Assembly: GCA_964499425.1 (NCBI GenBank)
Contig: CAZCLD010000034.1
Coordinates: 1-14,103 of the forward strand
Source: JAQBYK01 sp964499425
GTDB taxonomy: Bacteria > Patescibacteriota > Gracilibacteria > UBA1369 > LOWO2-01-FULL-3
Direction of reading: 5' to 3'
Length of the DNA stretch: 14,103 bases
How positions within the stretch are numbered: the first letter of the stretch is position 1; the number at the start of each line of letters is the position of its first letter. This document shows, one piece after another, positions 6,625 through 12,869 of this stretch. The position numbers were made by a program, and so were the translations under genes. Under the pieces are notes generated by a model. It worked only from the letters and a program-made list of their open reading frames with translations, was not told where the DNA came from and made no database searches.

Positions 6625-7404
6625 CTAACGTCCTCCTTCTCTTGAACGGGCTCGTGGAGCACCGCCATATGTTTTACTTTTTGGCCTAGCTGCAGGTGCA
6701 GGTCCTTTTTGCTGTCTTCTCGGAGCTGCTGGAGGAGGCGCAGGCTTCTTTTTCTTTTTTTTCTCACGTCTAGGGGGTGCTTGAGTTTTTGGAGGAGTAG
6801 GCTTCGGAGCAGGTGCAGGTCTCGGGGCAGGCTTTGGAGCAGGCGCAGGTTTCGGAGCCGCAGGTTTCGCTACAGTAGCCTTTGGTTCAGCTCCTCTCGC
6901 AGGACCACGAGCTTCAGGGGCGGCTTTTGGTTTTGCTGCCGCACTAACAGCCACAGGAGCAGCAGTAGCAACTTCGGCTTGTATCGCAGCAGGTTCAACG
7001 TCTGCTGGAATAGCTGCTGCAACTTCAGCTTGCACTGTAGCAGGTTCGACAGGTGGAGCGACAGGGGCAGGTCTCGGAGTAGGCTCAGGTCTTGGTGCTG
7101 GAGCAGGCTTCGGAGCAGGTGCAGGTCTCGGGGCAGGCTTTGGAGCAGGCGCAGGTTTCGGAGCAGGCTTCGGCGCAGGCTCAACAACATCAGGAACCGT
7201 CTCAGCAACAGATTCTCTAGTTTGAGTCTGTAAGTGCCTTCTAGCAATTTCAAGCTGCCTTAAAGATTTATTCGCTTTTTTCCTATCACGATCACCAGTC
7301 CTAAAATTGGCCACAATTGCGTCCAAACGCTCTCTCTCAGCATCCATCTGCCATTCGTCCATATCCTTATACGGGTTGTTTTTCATTTTGTCCTTCTTGC
7401 CCAT
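6625..7404 (-). CDS. Pro/Ala/Lys-rich low-complexity protein
   Basis: A 259-residue basic protein of unknown function. Residues 1-65 are charged and probably helical (DEWQMDAERERLDAIVANF, then KKANKSLRQLEIARRHLQ). Residues 76-115 and 181-205 are PAPKPAP/PAPRPAP repeats, separated by an Ala/Val/Glu-rich block with two copies of a QAEVA..IPADVEPA-like unit. A KKKKKK run lies at 215-220, and the tail ends SREGGR. There is no signal peptide or membrane segment. Such stretches are usually disordered linkers or polyanion-binding tails; nucleic-acid binding is a guess. A 60-base exact repeat lies inside. The start ATG 7404 is ~17 bases after the predicted transcription start from the promoter at 7428-7456. 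It is divergent from the large amidoligase-like gene and followed by yajQ. The long plus-strand open frame across it is a composition artefact. Confidence 0.8.
   Translation of the reverse strand: MGKKDKMKNNPYKDMDEWQMDAERERLDAIVANFRTGDRDRKKANKSLRQLEIARRHLQTQTRESVAETVPDVVEPAPKPAPKPAPAPKPAPRPAPAPKPAPAPRPEPTPRPAPVAPPVEPATVQAEVAAAIPADVEPAAIQAEVATAAPVAVSAAAKPKAAPEARGPARGAEPKATVAKPAAPKPAPAPKPAPRPAPAPKPTPPKTQAPPRREKKKKKKPAPPPAAPRRQQKGPAPAARPKSKTYGGAPRARSREGGR
6799..6858. repeat. 60-bp exact direct repeat, copy A
   Basis: Identical, as read by eye, to 7105-7164 at an offset of 306 bases (102 codons, in frame). It encodes a PAPKPAPRPAP-type block of the Pro-rich protein (about residues 183-203). Identity at all 60 bases, including third codon positions, points to recent duplication or gene conversion. 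Confidence 0.85.
7105..7164. repeat. 60-bp exact direct repeat, copy B
   Basis: Second copy of the repeat at 6799-6858. It encodes about residues 81-101 of the Pro-rich protein. Smaller units such as GGAGCAGG and CGCAGG also recur throughout this gene. Confidence 0.85.
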
Positions 7405-7427
7405 GATCGATTTTGTTACAGGGGAAA

Positions 7428-7456
7428 AAGATATATTGACACAATCAGCATGTCAA
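7428..7456 (-). promoter_or_regulatory. Promoter for the Pro-rich gene, overlapping the divergent promoter
   Basis: Minus strand: perfect -35 TTGACA at 7451-7456, 17-base spacer, -10 TATCTT at 7428-7433 (a TATATC is also present at 15-base spacing). Transcription would begin near 7421, about 17 bases before ATG 7404. Its -35 lies inside the spacer of the plus-strand promoter. Confidence 0.6.
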
Positions 7457-7464
7457 TTTAAAAT
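7436..7464 (+). promoter_or_regulatory. Strong promoter for the 945-residue protein gene
   Basis: Perfect -35 TTGACA at 7436-7441, 17-base spacer, -10 TAAAAT at 7459-7464. Transcription would begin near 7471, which puts ATG 7502 first in frame after a ~31-base leader and rules out upstream in-frame starts. The two opposed TTGACA boxes form an inverted repeat (arms 7436-7441 and 7451-7456), so the two polymerases cannot bind at once. Confidence 0.75.
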
Positions 7465-7501
7465 TTCGAACCAATATCTCGCTATTGTCAACCACAAAAA
7501 A

Positions 7502-10339
7502 ATGCCTGATAGACCAGGAGGCCGAGTTAATTTAGAAGACCTTTTTCAAAACTTCGATGAAGCTAGGCTTAGAGGTATTATGGAAAACCCACCATCAGAA
7601 GGAGACAGAGAAATGTTCAGGTGGCCCATAATCGCTACCAAGGTTCCTGCAGAACCTATAGACGCAGAAGTACAAGCAAGAATTGACGAAGAAATTGCTG
7701 CCTCAACACTGGCTGTAAAAGTAGCCATGGGAAGAACTGGGCTTGAGACTCCAGACGATGATGACTTTAGAGATCCAGATATTTGCTTCGCCGCTCTTAC
7801 AGACATTCTTCTCAAACACGCTACGAGTCCGGAGCAAGTAACACGTCTCACTCAAGCCTACATTCAGACCCAAATGCAAATAGCTATGAGAGGACAAATG
7901 CAAGTTCTCGTAATTGGTGGCGGTGAAGTAGTGACAGACACACTTGATATTGAAGCTAGGATTGTAGAAGACAACCCAGCAAGGTGGGATACAATCACAA
8001 AATGTGCCAGAATCCCTGAGTGGATAGTTTTCCGATATGCTTTGGAAACCAGGGCCTTCGAAAGATATGCTCTGGAAAGCGGTCACGACGGAGTCTTCAC
8101 TCTTCTAGCAGACCCTTCAGAAGTATATATACTTGGATTTGACCCTGAAGCAGAGGGGAGAGAAATCCCCAAGTGTGCTCGAATTATTCCAGAAGAAAAA
8201 CGCATGACCACTGCAAAGTTGGCTAGATTTTTTCAGCTTCCCGGCCTTCAAGATCTAATTGAAGAAGATGCCTATGGAGACTCACCTGCGGCATATGGTA
8301 GTAACTTAGCAGTCTTGGCAGAATATTTTTGTGAAAATGACGATGTGGTTTTCAAGAATCATGTGAATGCAGAAGACATAAAGGCCTGGCTAGAAGCAAA
8401 ATTTGAGGCTCATCCTCCCCCACTTGACGTCGCTTGGTATATTTGGGGCAGGCTCCAACACACTAGATTTGAATCGGCAAGCCCAGTAATAGAGCAGTAC
8501 ATCCTAGACCAACTTGAAGAAGAGAGCCCTTGGCTCTTTGAGCTTGCAATGATTCCACGGAGCCAATGTCGAGAAGCAGGTGGAGTCTTCCGTGTCTATC
8601 GATATGCTCTAATGGGAGCCAAACTATCTATTGTCCCTGAAGATCGAGCAAAATATAATGACCTGATGGCATCTTTGCCCAGCATGTACATCCTACAGAC
8701 AGTTTTGGCAAGTCAGGTCTACGCACGGAATGAAGATGCAGAGTATATGATTGCGCATTACAGTGATCACCCCACAGATTTTGCTCCAGAATACGCATCC
8801 GTTCACGACTTAGATCTCAACACTGCTTCTTTTGACATGGTGAGAGACTTATTCCTCGAGGACTTTGAGCCGGCGTCATATGAGTGGACCCAGATCAAAG
8901 GATTTGAATTACTTGATCCTATAGAAGTTTTCAAAAATTCAACTCGCAACAGGCACGAAGCGGTAGCTCGTTTATTCGGGGTAGTTACAAAAAAACTAAG
9001 TGAAGTTACAGATGCTCGAATATTCGAGAAATTCAAAATAGAGGTAATAGACAAGATCGATCCAGTAGTCGGCAGACTCATTTTAGAAGCAATGAAGAAA
9101 TGTGCACTCCCGGTTGCTGCAGAAGCTTTATTCAAAAAACACGATTCAGATACCATAGTCGCCGTCGCAAGAGGAGAAGAATTACCAGCAGAAAAAAGTG
9201 ACATAATTATGCCTGGAGACGTGGCTTGGAGTGAGCTATTTGGTGAGCCATTCAAGGCAGAGAGAATCAGCATAGCCGCGGAACGAGAACTTCTGAGTAG
9301 ACATCTTCAGGGAGCTCGTGGTGCTGATGAAATCACCAGATACCTTATGGGACATGTTGATACAATGCGGCCATCCGAGGTTGTTCGACCTCAGCCGGAT
9401 GCCCCTCACGATTGGATTATTGCTGAGTTCGGATCATCTCCAGATCTTCTAGGCCTGTTAGATTTAGCGACTCTCCTTACATATTTGGGATACGACTCTG
9501 ATCAAATAAAGACAGAAATAGCTCTCCAGGCAGAGCTTGCAGATAGTTTTGCTAGACCTGAATTGGCTCAAATAGGAGTCGAATCAGAGATGGTATCAGA
9601 GGCACCAGAAGGGCGAATAGTAAATCCAGAACCGTTTGCTTGGATGTTCAATGTCCTGCCCCAAGACCCAAAAGACAAACCTGTAAACGAAGTAATGACA
9701 GCTCCAAGCTCAAGTCCGGTAATGCAGGCCATGATTCTATCAACTATGACTGACGAAAGATTTGGCTTTGTGGACACTCACAGGCTATGGGAGCAAACAG
9801 CTAGAACTGACAGGTCCCCCAATTCGCTCCATCTCAACGTTTCAATCCCATCAACGCTCCCCTTCACCCCAGATCTAATCGATGGTTATATGGGAGAATT
9901 GCAGAGAGTACAGTGGTTAGCTTATGGAGGAGACAAAACACAAAGATCCATAGCGAGAGGGCGCGTCAGTCCCTGGCAAACCGGTTCACTACTAGACGTC
10001 ATGGGCAGCGCCCACCAAAGAACAAAAGCAGAAATCCGCAATCTCCGACTTGAAAAGGACGGTAGTCACATCACTCGTATCGGGCAATTACAACTTCTCG
10101 CCTCGGCTTGTATCCAGTATATGATGGAAAGAGCCGGATTAACAATGACTCCAAGCGGAAGAATAATGTCAGCCGCATACCATGAATTCCAAGCGGAAGC
10201 CAAACAGCTAAGTGGAACAGAAGAAGCCCTAGCAATCCGCGCCACAGAACTAATCGAAAGATACAGCACCCATATTGCCAGCGAATTAAAAACTGGTGAA
10301 GTCAAAAAGAAAACAGGCATTATTGTCACGCCGAATTAG
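7502..10339 (+). CDS. Large protein with a putative C-terminal amidoligase (glutamine-synthetase-like) domain
   Basis: A 945-residue cytosolic-looking protein with no signal peptide or membrane segment. Residues 1 to about 680 are acidic and mostly helical by composition, and I recognise no domain there. From about 690 the order of motifs fits the carboxylate-amine ligase/amidoligase branch of the glutamine-synthetase fold: GVESEM (E694, E696; the GxExE strand), EVMTAP (E730, P735; compare E-(I/L)-V-(S/T)-x-P), SLHLNVSIP (H777, N779; compare HVHV) and KAEIRNL (E844, R846; compare R/x-E-F-R). Such enzymes use ATP to join a carboxylate to an amine, often on peptides or proteins. The assignment rests on motif reading only. 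The frame is open back to 7307, but the promoter at 7436-7464 makes ATG 7502 the start; no Shine-Dalgarno precedes it. It converges on the phosphorylase gene with a 16-base gap. Confidence 0.75.
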   Translation: MPDRPGGRVNLEDLFQNFDEARLRGIMENPPSEGDREMFRWPIIATKVPAEPIDAEVQARIDEEIAASTLAVKVAMGRTGLETPDDDDFRDPDICFAALTDILLKHATSPEQVTRLTQAYIQTQMQIAMRGQMQVLVIGGGEVVTDTLDIEARIVEDNPARWDTITKCARIPEWIVFRYALETRAFERYALESGHDGVFTLLADPSEVYILGFDPEAEGREIPKCARIIPEEKRMTTAKLARFFQLPGLQDLIEEDAYGDSPAAYGSNLAVLAEYFCENDDVVFKNHVNAEDIKAWLEAKFEAHPPPLDVAWYIWGRLQHTRFESASPVIEQYILDQLEEESPWLFELAMIPRSQCREAGGVFRVYRYALMGAKLSIVPEDRAKYNDLMASLPSMYILQTVLASQVYARNEDAEYMIAHYSDHPTDFAPEYASVHDLDLNTASFDMVRDLFLEDFEPASYEWTQIKGFELLDPIEVFKNSTRNRHEAVARLFGVVTKKLSEVTDARIFEKFKIEVIDKIDPVVGRLILEAMKKCALPVAAEALFKKHDSDTIVAVARGEELPAEKSDIIMPGDVAWSELFGEPFKAERISIAAERELLSRHLQGARGADEITRYLMGHVDTMRPSEVVRPQPDAPHDWIIAEFGSSPDLLGLLDLATLLTYLGYDSDQIKTEIALQAELADSFARPELAQIGVESEMVSEAPEGRIVNPEPFAWMFNVLPQDPKDKPVNEVMTAPSSSPVMQAMILSTMTDERFGFVDTHRLWEQTARTDRSPNSLHLNVSIPSTLPFTPDLIDGYMGELQRVQWLAYGGDKTQRSIARGRVSPWQTGSLLDVMGSAHQRTKAEIRNLRLEKDGSHITRIGQLQLLASACIQYMMERAGLTMTPSGRIMSAAYHEFQAEAKQLSGTEEALAIRATELIERYSTHIASELKTGEVKKKTGIIVTPN

Positions 10340-10355
10340 ACCAAAGATCATTCTC

Positions 10356-11408
10356 CTAAGCAGCTTGTCTCTTTAGATATTCGATAAGCATACGTTGAGG
10401 CCCGTCACTAAAAGCCGCTAATTGTGCGGGGCTAGCAGTAACTTGATCTCCATTCAAGCGATTCAGCAGTGCTGTACAGACACAAACCGCAGGGATACCC
10501 ATCTTCTGGCAGAACGCTGCAAACGCAGCAGATTCCATCTCCATATTTCTTGCACCTTTCCCGTGTAGTCTAGCTAAATAATCTAACTTATCTTGTTCAC
10601 TTGCAACCATACAAAATGCTCCGTCTCTTCTTGCTTGAATAGTATAGAAATCATCACAAGAAACAGTGCCGCCTTTGACTACCGTAGACTCGACAGCATC
10701 TCTACAATCAAACATTCTCTCAACCATTTCAGGATCAAACTGTGTAGGAAATTCAACAACTTCACCTAGTACATGCATTCTGTAAACAGGATCTCCGGCT
10801 GGATCCAAGCCCTCGTTTGCTACTACGATATCGCCCCCCTCTATACCTAGTCCTCCAGAAGTCCCCAAACGAGAATATTCAAATGGACGATCTCCTCTAT
10901 CAGCACCAGCATGATGAAGCAGCTTTGTAACCTCATGTAGAAGTATAGAGTGAGTAGGCTGTCCCATATGGTGATTAACTGAGATGACACCACCAGCAGG
11001 AGTGTCTACTTTAAACATCCAATATCTCTCATCCTTGCCAATTATTTCCGGAAGACCTGCTTCTCTGGCTATGGAATCTCTAGCGAAGCGCATCGCATCC
11101 AATAAATCTACTCTACCATCCACAACAGCTTGCAATTGTTCATCAATAGATTCCATCACATCGACATCTCTATTAGGCTCTTGACCCATGGATGCAAAGC
11201 TTCCACCGTCAGTAGCCTCAGCCAATTCCCTTGCAAACTTAAATGCTCTTGGGCCACTACCCATCATGGCAACGTGTCTTACATCTCCAAAGGTTTCTCT
11301 CAGGTCAGCTGTATTACTTGCTAGGCCAAGATGATATAAAAAATCTGGGTCTAGTTCTCCAAGATTAGGGTTAAGGTCCTTGAGGAAGGTTTCTCTAGGT
11401 GCAGACAT
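10356..11408 (-). CDS. Uridine phosphorylase, eukaryote-like, with an extra insertion
   Basis: Phosphorolysis of uridine to uracil and ribose-1-phosphate (pyrimidine salvage), cytosolic. The 350-residue protein is a nucleoside phosphorylase of the NP-I family, and its wording tracks vertebrate UPP1: DPDFLYHLGL and FGDVRHV at the N-terminus, ERYWMFKV (127-134), phosphate-binding RLGTSGGLG (180-188), DFYTIQARRDG with the uracil-specific Q258 and R260, ribose-binding NMEMES (288-293), and LLNRLNGDQ (314-322). Between residues 52 and 126 there is a stretch about 40 residues longer than I recall for UPP1, rich in charged residues. The frame is open to a TTG at 11465, but homology begins just after ATG 11408. 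It lies 68 bases downstream of tRNA-Thr on the same strand and may share its transcript. A weak local promoter (TTGGTG, 17 bases, TTTAAT at 11419-11424) is possible. Confidence 0.9.
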   Translation of the reverse strand: MSAPRETFLKDLNPNLGELDPDFLYHLGLASNTADLRETFGDVRHVAMMGSGPRAFKFARELAEATDGGSFASMGQEPNRDVDVMESIDEQLQAVVDGRVDLLDAMRFARDSIAREAGLPEIIGKDERYWMFKVDTPAGGVISVNHHMGQPTHSILLHEVTKLLHHAGADRGDRPFEYSRLGTSGGLGIEGGDIVVANEGLDPAGDPVYRMHVLGEVVEFPTQFDPEMVERMFDCRDAVESTVVKGGTVSCDDFYTIQARRDGAFCMVASEQDKLDYLARLHGKGARNMEMESAAFAAFCQKMGIPAVCVCTALLNRLNGDQVTASPAQLAAFSDGPQRMLIEYLKRQAA

Positions 11409-11476
11409 AATTAGTGGGATTAAAAATTGGAGGCCAAGGTACACCAAAACTATTCCTTGTGTCAAAAGAAGATTCC

Positions 11477-11552
11477 TGGAGCCACCTTCCGGGTTCGAAC
11501 CGGAGACCTACTGTTTACAAGACAGTTGCTCTACCAGCTGAGCTAAGGTGGC
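11477..11552 (-). tRNA. tRNA-Thr (anticodon UGU), CCA encoded
   Basis: The minus strand folds into a full cloverleaf: acceptor GCCACCT/AGGTGGC, D-arm GCTC..GAGC, anticodon stem ACTGT/ACAGT around loop CTTGTAA (anticodon TGT), T-arm TCCGG TTCGAAC CCGGA, discriminator U, and genomic CCA at 11479-11477. A promoter lies about 130 bases upstream on the same strand. Confidence 0.96.
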
Positions 11553-11635
11553 TCGTCATTGCTTTGCATGTTTTCCTTCTGCCGCTTTTTCCTCCTGATC
11601 ATCCGTTTCGCTTCGCTCATCGCATGCTCAGGGGA

Positions 11636-11646
11636 TAAGGTGGCTC
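11636..11646 (-). repeat. Partial copy of the tRNA-Thr 5' end in its own leader
   Basis: The 11 bases TAAGGTGGCTC (plus strand) at 11544-11554, covering the tRNA 5' acceptor strand and position 8, recur at 11636-11646. The second copy is inside the predicted tRNA precursor leader. No other tRNA arms follow, so it is a fragment and not a tRNA gene. Confidence 0.55.
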
Positions 11647-11682
11647 ATTAGTGCTTGTTTTGCTTTTAAAAAAGCACGCGGA

Positions 11683-11711
11683 ATTTTATTTAAAATAAAG
11701 CTTCCTGTCAA
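11683..11711 (-). promoter_or_regulatory. Promoter for tRNA-Thr (and perhaps the phosphorylase)
   Basis: Minus strand: perfect -35 TTGACA at 11706-11711, 17-base spacer, -10 TAAAAT at 11683-11688. Transcription would begin near 11676, giving an unusually long leader of about 124 bases before the tRNA 5' end. Confidence 0.7.
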
Positions 11712-11734
11712 TCTTTGAATTTTCACCAGATTAG

Positions 11735-11833
11735 GGGGAGAAGAGAAGGATAAAATACTTTTAAGCGAATAGAGCAACCATGCTTGGGTGCGACTTTTGA
11801 GCGAAAAAAGTATTTTATCCTTCCCTTCTCTTC
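11735..11833. repeat. Large imperfect inverted repeat / stem-loop
   Basis: Left arm 11735-11762 pairs with right arm 11806-11833 over 28 positions. The inner 17 (11746-11762 with 11806-11822) are perfect; the outer part has one mismatch (11744/11824) and two G-T pairs. The 43-base loop contains a smaller hairpin, GCAACCA with TGGGTGC (11774-11780 and 11785-11791, one mismatch). It lies between two divergent promoters and does not follow any gene end, so it is not an ordinary terminator. It could be a small RNA, a murB regulatory element, or a small repeat element. Confidence 0.75.
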
Positions 11834-11887
11834 AATCGTCCCTGAGCGCAGATGGCTTTGCTACTTCCCTTCTTCTCATCAACAAGG

Positions 11888-11893
11888 TAAAAT
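11888..11893 (+). promoter_or_regulatory. -10 box (TAAAAT) placed for a leaderless murB transcript
   Basis: TAAAAT is followed by six bases and then the murB ATG at 11900, so the predicted first transcribed base is the start codon itself. The -35 position (TTCCCT at 17 bases) is poor. An AAGG lies 12 bases before the ATG, too far for a normal Shine-Dalgarno. Confidence 0.45.
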
Positions 11894-11899
11894 CAACCC

Positions 11900-12826
11900 A
11901 TGGAAAACCTTAAAGAAGAATGCAAAAAATACCTTCCAGGAATCCTATTTGACGAACCACTCGAAAAATACTCTACATTCCGCATTGGTGGAACAGCCGA
12001 CTTATTCTACAAACTCAAAAGCACCAAGGTACTTCCTAGCATTATAAAATTCTGCAGAAGCAAAAACTTGCCTGTATTTATATTTGGGGCTGGGAGCAAT
12101 ATTCTTTTCTGTGATAAAGGATTCAGAGGTTTAGTTATAAAGGTCGAAACTGAGAAGATAGAATTCAATGGGGCGAAAGTAAAAGTCGATGCAGGGGTAC
12201 TCGTGTCAAAACTTATCAAAGAAACTGTTGCAAAGGGGTTAACGGGCATCGAAAAATGGGTCGGTCTCCCAGGTACTGTAGGAGGGGCAGTACGCGGAAA
12301 TGCTGGCTGCAATGGCCTAGAAGTAAAGGATGTTCTGGTTGGAGCAAGGATCGTAGATCCTAGAACAGGTGCAATAAAACAAGCAAAAAACTCCTATTTC
12401 CACTACGATTATCGCTATAGCAAACTAAAGAAAAATGGAGAAATAGTCTTGAATGCGACCTTTAAGCTCAAAAAGCGAGATTTCTCAAGCCAAAAACAGA
12501 AGCAAATAATGGATGAAATACGCAAATTCAGGGTAGAAAAGCAGCCATTTGGTCGCACAACGGGCTCATTCTTCAAGAATCCTTCCCCGGATACTCCTAC
12601 AGGTATGCTAATAGACCAGGCAGGGCTTAAGGGCAAAACAATGGGAAAGGCACAAATCTCCAAAAAACACGCTAATTTTTTCCTAAATCTGGGAGGTGCT
12701 TCTTGTAGGGATATGGTTAAATTAGCAAAACTCGCAAAGCGGCAGGTTAAAGCCAAATTTGGGATAGATTTGGAGGAAGAAGTCCAAATCCTATCTGAAA
12801 AAGGCCCCATAACGCTTGCAAGTTAA
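11900..12826 (+). CDS. murB: UDP-N-acetylenolpyruvoylglucosamine reductase
   Basis: FAD- and NADPH-dependent reductase giving UDP-N-acetylmuramate, the second committed step of peptidoglycan synthesis in the cytoplasm. The 308 residues show the FAD-binding domain with YSTFRIGG (24-31), GAGSNIL (63-69) and GLPGTVGGAVRGNAG (122-136), then YRYS (171-174). The catalytic serine is S223 in GSFFKNP (222-228), followed by LIDQAGLKG, ISKKHANFFLN and the C-terminal LEEEVQIL with the conserved Glu294. Length and motif wording fit type II MurB, as in most Gram-positive-type bacteria. All active-site positions I can check are present. The start ATG 11900 sits six bases after a -10 box, suggesting a leaderless message. 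The downstream pilin-like gene has its own promoter overlapping the 3' end of murB. Confidence 0.97.
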   Translation: MENLKEECKKYLPGILFDEPLEKYSTFRIGGTADLFYKLKSTKVLPSIIKFCRSKNLPVFIFGAGSNILFCDKGFRGLVIKVETEKIEFNGAKVKVDAGVLVSKLIKETVAKGLTGIEKWVGLPGTVGGAVRGNAGCNGLEVKDVLVGARIVDPRTGAIKQAKNSYFHYDYRYSKLKKNGEIVLNATFKLKKRDFSSQKQKQIMDEIRKFRVEKQPFGRTTGSFFKNPSPDTPTGMLIDQAGLKGKTMGKAQISKKHANFFLNLGGASCRDMVKLAKLAKRQVKAKFGIDLEEEVQILSEKGPITLAS

Positions 12827-12844
12827 TCTGTTATCTGCTATAAT
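12816..12844 (+). promoter_or_regulatory. Promoter for the pilin-like gene, overlapping the murB 3' end
   Basis: -35 TTGCAA at 12816-12821, 17-base spacer, perfect extended -10 TGC-TATAAT at 12839-12844. Transcription would begin near 12851, about 19 bases before ATG 12870. This rules out the in-frame TTG at 12816, which lies inside the promoter. Confidence 0.75.
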
Positions 12845-12869
12845 TACAGGTGAAAATAACCTAATTCCT

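Larger units (their letters stand above)
11553..11899. other. Intergenic region between tRNA-Thr and murB (347 bases)
   Basis: No gene is supported here. It holds, left to right: the long tRNA-Thr leader with a CGCTTCGCTC element (11610-11619) and the partial tRNA copy; an AT-rich stretch with small palindromes around 11661-11698; the minus-strand promoter at 11683-11711; a large stem-loop at 11735-11833; and the -10 box of murB at 11888-11893. It is the longest non-coding stretch in the window. Confidence 0.7.

Noticed and set aside
6709..7233. 174-codon plus-strand open frame rich in Arg and Ser
   Set aside because: It is the exact antisense of the Pro/Ala repeats; GC-biased repeat sequence keeps the opposite strand free of stops. 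No promoter or start signal.
7307..7501. N-terminal extension of the large gene with a hydrophobic stretch that resembles a signal peptide
   Set aside because: It lies antisense to the start of the Pro-rich gene and upstream of the promoter at 7436-7464, so it would not be transcribed with the gene.
11543..11620. 25-residue Lys/Arg-rich open frame on the minus strand within the tRNA-Thr leader, with an internal AGGAGG
   Set aside because: It runs into the tRNA and has no Shine-Dalgarno before its own start. Most likely chance, though a leader peptide cannot be excluded.
11544..11646. tRNA fragment repeat as a phage or island attachment site
   Set aside because: Attachment sites usually copy the tRNA 3' half; this is the 5' end, only 92 bases apart, and there is no integrase.
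11784..12047. 87-codon plus-strand open frame spanning the stem-loop and murB start
   Set aside because: It overlaps murB in another frame and most of its start region is one arm of the inverted repeat; no recognisable protein features.
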